A stretch of 12,974 nucleotides of DNA from Smittium mucronatum (lineage: Eukaryota; Kickxellomycota; Harpellomycetes; Harpellales; Legeriomycetaceae). Location of the stretch: NCBI GenBank assembly GCA_001953115.1, contig LSSL01004961.1:1-12974 (forward strand). Reading direction: 5' to 3'. The number at the start of each line of letters is the position of its first letter. The first letter of the stretch is position 1. Position numbers and translations under genes: made by a program. The notes beneath the pieces are model-generated. The model saw only the letters and a program-made list of their open reading frames with translations, was not told where the DNA came from and ran no database searches. This document shows, one piece after another, positions 9,283 through 12,974 of the stretch.

Positions 9283-10347
9283 TATCAAGTTATAGTTAGT
9301 GCCACTGTAATTTTTCTGAACCAGAAAGCTGTCCAAAATCCTGTAAAAATCCATTATACTACGAGGTTTCAAAACAAGGGAAAGGGATATTCAGAGGAAA
9401 AAAATGAGCTAATAGAATTTCATCCTATTTCTCAATCTGGTAAACATCTTGGAATATTCAAGAAAGCTTTAAATTGACTCTAGGGTGACATATGGATCAA
9501 GAAAATCGTGAAAATTTAGTAAATATACCTTTCAGGAGCCCAAAAAAACCTCAAAGTTGACAGAAATCCTTATAGTTACAGGAAAAGACCGAGATTAGAG
9601 TAAATTAAAATCTTGACAAAAGATGCTGTTTCAATGTTACGTAAGAAAGCAGTTGAGGAGGTTAATATTCAAAGTACGGAATTTTGTAGTGATTTCTACT
9701 GCATATAGAAGAATAAATAAGATATAATACCAACATAATATCTGAAAATCCCAAATATTTTTTTAGTAGTGGTGCTAAAATATTAAGTCTTTAAACTTAA
9801 TATCCTAAGATGATTCTATTCAAGGATTTCATATACACCTTGTGTCTGAATGGCATCTTTATTCAATTGATTATACAAATTTAATTACGAAATTTCTTGC
9901 ATATCATTTGGAATAGCAGAAATAGCAATTCTTAATACCTCCATTTGCTTTATATGTACTCTAAGCACGCCTAAAAAGGCGTATTTACCAATTCTGGCGT
10001 GTAAAACAGATCACATAATCAGGATGGTGGTATAATTGGACCACCTCTTGATCGAAGAATAATCCAAGGAGATGTGCAGTCAGATTACAATATCTACTAA
10101 AAAAAAAGATCTATGAATTAGTATACCTATTAAGCCAAGATAAGTCAAAGAAAACTGCAAAAAAAACTGAACGGCCGCCTGAGAATGGATATTGGTTACA
10201 GATAAAAGACTCTCAAGGTACCATAATCCAAGATTTAGTACCTTATTTTGGTCTCAGAAATCTTCTGGGAGTAAAAATACCACCCCAAGAAAACTGATAA
10301 GCCTCATTAAAAAGCCCAATCCATCTATGTGGAGTTTCTATCCATTA
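9283..10347 (+). pseudogene. DIRS-like reverse transcriptase, decayed
   Basis: This is an RNA-dependent DNA polymerase domain that is no longer functional. The frame beginning 9283 is open for 64 codons to a TGA at 9475 and ends in GKHLGIFKKALN. The next pieces fit the block found just before the DIRS polymerase core: GDIWIKKIVK (9484-9513), a P/K-rich segment, then LTKDAVSMLRKKAVEEV (9613-9663) and STEFCSDFY (9673-9699), equivalent to the ML.K.AIEEV...GFYS region. Core motifs follow in the same frame: ISFGIA (9901-9918) in place of LPFGLS, then RMVV*LDHLLIEE*SKEMC (10021-10077), where TAA and CAC replace the first Y and last D of YLDD. A frame change then gives KKIYELVYLLSQDKSKK (10103-10153), matching the LGYLIN..KS segment. 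The gene is cut at 10347 by SINE copy C. Confidence 0.62.
10332..10347. repeat. Left target-site duplication of SINE copy C, degenerate
   Basis: GAGTTTCTATCCATTA matches GAGTTTTTGTCCGGTA at 10490-10505 in 12 of 16 positions; three of the four differences are transitions. Read in the polymerase frame, both copies begin E-F-L-S, which supports a true duplication of coding sequence. Confidence 0.7.
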
Positions 10348-10489
10348 TTTTTTTTTATAGGGAATTTATTTAAAATGTTTCAAAGTTAATAAAAACTGTA
10401 AAAATACAATAGAAAATAATAAAATATATATTTCATCCCACTCTCCTCTGTCTCTCTAGCGGCCCGGTACCCACTGGGCATTGTTTCAA
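10348..10489 (-). mobile_element. SINE copy C, short form, inserted in the DIRS-like polymerase
   Basis: Read on the - strand it starts CTTGAAACAATGCCCAGTGG, has the GC-rich head (GGTACCGGGCCGCTAG, CAGAGGAGAGTGGGATG), an AT-rich body, the 3' signature AAATAAATTCCCTAT and an A-run (T-run at 10348-10356 on the + strand). Head and tail match copy B base for base over long stretches, while the AT-rich middle has diverged. At about 142 bp it is slightly shorter than copy B, mostly in the tail and body. The flanks are a decayed 16-bp duplication. Because it splits the reverse transcriptase/RNase H gene, it is younger than the DIRS-like element. Confidence 0.85.
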
Positions 10490-10505
10490 GAGTTTTTGTC
10501 CGGTA
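10490..10505. repeat. Right target-site duplication of SINE copy C, degenerate
   Basis: This is the partner of 10332-10347. Polymerase-like reading resumes from here (EFLSGILMIRLLMKLKN), so this copy can serve as the continuation of the host element after the SINE is discounted. Confidence 0.7.
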
Positions 10506-11036
10506 TCTTGATGATAAGGCTATTAATGAAGCTCAAAAACGAAATTTACAAATCTTTGAGTTTATGAAAGCCAGTGGTCTATTTGAATTTAACTACACTT
10601 GAAACCCCCTTATAAGGAGGGGCAATAAGGTAAATTTTTATTTTATATTATTCCTATTAGATATTACAGATTAAAAAGTATTTAATGGTTAAATTTATAT
10701 AGTATGGAGAAAAAGGTTAATTTTGAACTCCCGTCCTTTCTATATAAGGTAGATTCCTCACCTTAAGTCGATGAAAAACATCCCCAAAGAGCTATTTAGA
10801 ATTTTATATGTACTATGGTTCCCGAATTTTGCTTTTAGCTTGGTTTTGATCCACTATGACGGTAAAATAACATAGGAATACACGAGGAAAAACAGTTTAA
10901 CTAATCTCTCAAAGTCATTGAAGATAGCAGAAAAATCTTGTTATATCCTATTAGGACCAACAAACGTCTTGAAACTGCTCGTGCACCATCTAAATTAAAT
11001 AATACAGTCACACCAAGCCGTTTGATTTCTCATACA
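10490..11036 (+). pseudogene. DIRS-like RNase H domain, decayed
   Basis: This part would degrade the RNA strand during reverse transcription. The first piece (10490-10606) reads SGILMIRLLMKLKNEIYKSL, then a TGA at 10565-10567 where the family usually has W, then KPVVYLNLTTLE. This follows the linker pattern LP..L..R.L..LKN......W...V.L before RNase H. A gap of about 140 AT-rich bases without a readable frame follows. The frame 10753-10995 then has one stop (TAG, 10873-10875) and holds NIPKELFRILYVLWF, with the usual E in KEL, and VLIHYDGKIT, with the usual catalytic D, then EYTRKN and SKSLKIAE. It ends LLVHHL. A frame change leads to LNNTVTPSRLISH (10995-11033), matching the HLPG..N..AD..SR end of the domain, with V in place of D. 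Confidence 0.62.
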
Positions 11037-11040
11037 TAAA

Positions 11041-11430
11041 GAATTCTCTCTAATTAGAAGTTTAAGAAATCATCAGATCATTGTGGCCAAACGATATGTA
11101 CATGTTTTACAGAATGTAATAGCAAAAAATCAGGTCAATACTAATTTTATTCCACAGAAGAGGACTAAGTAGTCCAGAAATCACTAATTGTTAGATGAAA
11201 AAATGAAAAAACTGGTATTGCCGCTCGCTATGGAATATTATTTCCCATACCGCCAGAAAAGTGAAGTTTTTGGGGCTGAATCTAACTTTGGAGTCCCCAA
11301 TATGAAATTAGTAGAAATTATACTCATATCTAGTAATAGTCATCGTGAGAAAAAAATAATTAAAGGAATAACAAACGATGTTTTCGATCGCACAAGGGGA
11401 AAAAGATATCTTTTAACGAACAAGAATTAG
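11041..11430 (+). pseudogene. Downstream continuation of the DIRS-like polymerase ORF, unassigned
   Basis: The frame used by the RNase H part continues with only two stops (TAG near 11170, TAA near 11185) to a TAG at 11428-11430. The first part reads EFSLIRSLRNHQIIVAKRY and has the position of the segment that follows RNase H in DIRS polymerases. The last part, open for 80 codons (11188-11427), includes KKLVLPLAMEYYFPYRQKSE and KKIIKGITNDVFDRTRGKRY. Its composition is clearly coding-like, and G+C stays above the flanks. I could not assign a domain; the beginning of a tyrosine recombinase ORF is possible but unproven. The catalytic R, H and Y set is not visible. Confidence 0.35.
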
Positions 11431-12142
11431 CATACAATGGCCTTTAAGATCAGAAGAGTACCTTAGAAGTGTAATTAATATCCAAAAATTCCATTTATCT
11501 CATCCTAATAAGCGGATGAAATGTCAGACACAGATAAACTTAGCTTTCCAAAAGGCCAAAATATTTTTATTTGAATTTAAAAAAATTCTAAAAGAGTGGA
11601 ATAGCAACAGTAAAAGTGGTTAAGTAATTGTAAGAAGTATTTATTAAGGTTATTCTTTCAATTATTAATATAAAAACTTCTAAATTTCCATTTCTCAGAA
11701 TTGGGAATACAGGACCAATTTAAAAAATGAATATATAAGACTGTTCTCAATTGCGTTTGAGGACACGCGAATCAAGCCATTAGTCACAATAACCAATGAA
11801 ATAAGTCCCTTAGTCCATTGATTTCAAGAGTTAGTACAGATATAAATTTAGAAGTTATTTTACCGAAGAAAAGATCTGCTAGTTGCTAGATTTTATTATT
11901 TTTCAGTGATAACGGTTTGAAAGAGTAAAAGACAAGAAATATTTAATAAAGGCTGTATACTAAAAATGGCCATTATTGTACCAAAAAAAAGCAAATTTTA
12001 CGAAAGATAATACAAAAACCCAAAAAAATTCTCCAAAGAACAGATTAATATTCCCATTTAAAGCGTAATTGGTTTAAAAATACATTTTAAAAATTAATTT
12101 ACGATCTTAAACTCACATAAATTTAAATATTTTTTATTTTTA
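11431..12142. other. Transition from element remnant to AT-rich DNA
   Basis: There are scattered protein-like patches on the + strand, for example SEEYLRSVINIQKFHLSHPN from about 11453 and DTRIKPLVTITNEISPLV from about 11763, and a later one ending AIIVPKKSKF near 12000. They lie downstream of the polymerase remnant, where a DIRS element would carry its tyrosine recombinase, but no recombinase motif can be confirmed. After about 12000 the sequence is AT-rich with no readable frame. Confidence 0.3.
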
Positions 12143-12304
12143 ACAGACCGTTTAGTTACAAATAAAGATTTTGATAAACTCTTATCGTTTGCAATTATTA
12201 CACGATATATTCATGATATATAAAAAATGACCAAAAAAATAAATAAACGGACACCTAAAGCAAGATTAATAAGAGAAGAATTCGAAGCTAATGCAGCTTT
12301 TTTT
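12143..12304 (+). pseudogene. Small coding-like patch, unassigned
   Basis: The frame reads TDRLVTNKDFDKLLSFAIIT, has a stop at 12221-12223, then an ATG at 12227 followed by TKKINKRTPKARLIREEFEA and NAAFF to a TAA at 12305. Charged residues and A, R, E and T codons stand out from the AT-rich surroundings. The bases just upstream (12131-12146, T-rich ending in AACAG) resemble a 3' splice site, so the patch could be an exon fragment. It could equally be a distal piece of the DIRS-like element. I recognise no family. Confidence 0.25.
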
Positions 12305-12974
12305 TAATAAAATATATCGGTATAGGAATCGGAAGCAGTTACAAAATTTTTGAAAATTATATTGCTTTCTTGTGTCACAAGTTCTAACCTATCACAATAA
12401 ATATTAACTTTGGATTCACTATATATTATTGCATCAAATCGTTACAATGCAAAGTTAATTTAGTCTTAGAAGACCGATAACTATTATTTTACTCGGTTGG
12501 GGTCATGTTAGGCACAGAAATTCAATAATGACTATTAACTTAGCAGAAAGATGATTAAACATAAAAAATATTCGCTTAATTATTCAATTACTCAATTTAT
12601 ACTAGTTTTTTTGTGATTAATTTGATTTTTAAAATACGCATTAAATCATAAAAGGAATCATTCTAATTTTAAATTCAATTTTTTTTGTGATTTTAATTTA
12701 TAATTATCTATATTTTATTTAATAAAGATGATAAAAATCAATATGAGCCCATAATTAGTATAATAGTAGTTAACATTCATCAAATAATAAATTTTTATGT
12801 ATTTTATGTTTTACAATAACAATAAGTCGGCATAATCTTTATAATCAGTAATAAACGTTTGAAGTAAAAAAATAGTTTTGACTTTCTAAAAGCTGTAAAG
12901 AATATAGTCGATAAACATAAGTAAAACTTAAAACTAGATAATATTTATTAAGAATCAACATTATTTATAAAAAA
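12305..12974. other. AT-rich desert to the window end
   Basis: A/T-rich sequence with frequent stops. I see no coding remnant longer than chance, no RNA gene and no SINE fragment. Confidence 0.65.

Larger units (their letters stand above)
8586..11430 (+). mobile_element. Decayed DIRS-like retrotransposon, internal part
   Basis: This is the remains of a tyrosine-recombinase-class (DIRS/Ngaro-like) retrotransposon. In order it holds a Gag-like region (8586-9282), a reverse transcriptase (9283-10347), a nested SINE (10348-10489) and an RNase H domain (10490 to about 11036), then unassigned sequence in the same frame. G+C is about a third here, clearly above the flanks. Long stretches stay in the frame whose codons start at 8881 + 3n, interrupted by scattered stops and a few frame changes, as in an old inactive copy. 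The class call rests on three points: a pre-RT W..D.WI..I block with a following P-rich segment, the YLDD-like box followed by LLI, and the RT/RNase H linker with the pattern L..R.L..LKN. These are recalled family patterns, not search results. I did not find terminal repeats, and the tyrosine recombinase gene is not identified. Confidence 0.65.

Noticed and set aside
9124..9372. 82-codon frame on the - strand
   Set aside because: It lies antisense to the better supported Gag/RT-like frame and has no recognisable motif. I treat it as a shadow.
10192..10389. 65-codon frame on the + strand
   Set aside because: It runs from the decayed polymerase straight into SINE copy C, so its C-terminal part is SINE sequence. 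It is not a gene.
10608..10617. Palindrome CCTTATAAGG, identical to a CArG-box core
   Set aside because: It is a single short site inside a dead transposon with no adjacent gene, so there is no reason to infer regulation.

Overview
This window is eukaryotic, very AT-rich, gene-poor repeat DNA. I found no intact protein-coding gene, tRNA or rRNA. Hand counts on 60-base lines illustrate the contrast: 2641-2700 has 6 G+C of 60, the decayed retroelement lines 9121-9180 and 10921-10980 have about 21 of 60, and the SINE head line 4261-4320 has 31 of 60. Elevated G+C therefore marks mobile elements. An early-diverging fungus (Glomeromycotina or Mucoromycota type) fits a DIRS-class retroelement plus SINEs in AT-rich DNA, but an amoebozoan or another AT-rich eukaryote is not excluded by this sequence alone.

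Layout: (1) 1-351 is the long form of a poly(A)-tailed short retroposon (SINE copy A, + strand), probably cut at its 5' side by the window edge. (2) 352-4128 is AT-rich desert with a hairpin near 3165-3221, a small tandem repeat, and a stretch around 3534-3730 that may be very old coding sequence. (3) 4146-4304 is a short-form SINE (copy B, - strand) flanked by a perfect 17-bp target-site duplication, so it is a comparatively recent insertion. (4) 4322-8585 is AT-rich desert. (5) 8586 to about 11430 is the decayed remnant of a DIRS-like retrotransposon on the + strand: a Gag-like region, then a reverse transcriptase with a ruined YLDD box, then an RNase H domain. It is carried mostly in one frame with scattered stops and a few frame changes. 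(6) 10348-10489 is a third SINE (copy C, - strand) inserted into the DIRS-like polymerase, with a degenerate 16-bp target-site duplication; the polymerase reading resumes on its far side. (7) 11431-12974 returns to AT-rich desert, with one small coding-like patch at 12143-12304.

The parts give a relative history. The DIRS-like element inserted first; copy C landed in it later and its duplication has decayed to 12 of 16 matches; copy B is the youngest visible insertion, with 17 of 17 matches. The three SINE copies share a 5' motif, a second GC-rich block and a 3' signature before the poly(A), and they define a long and a short subfamily. I do not recognise this SINE family by name, and it is the best candidate here for something undescribed.
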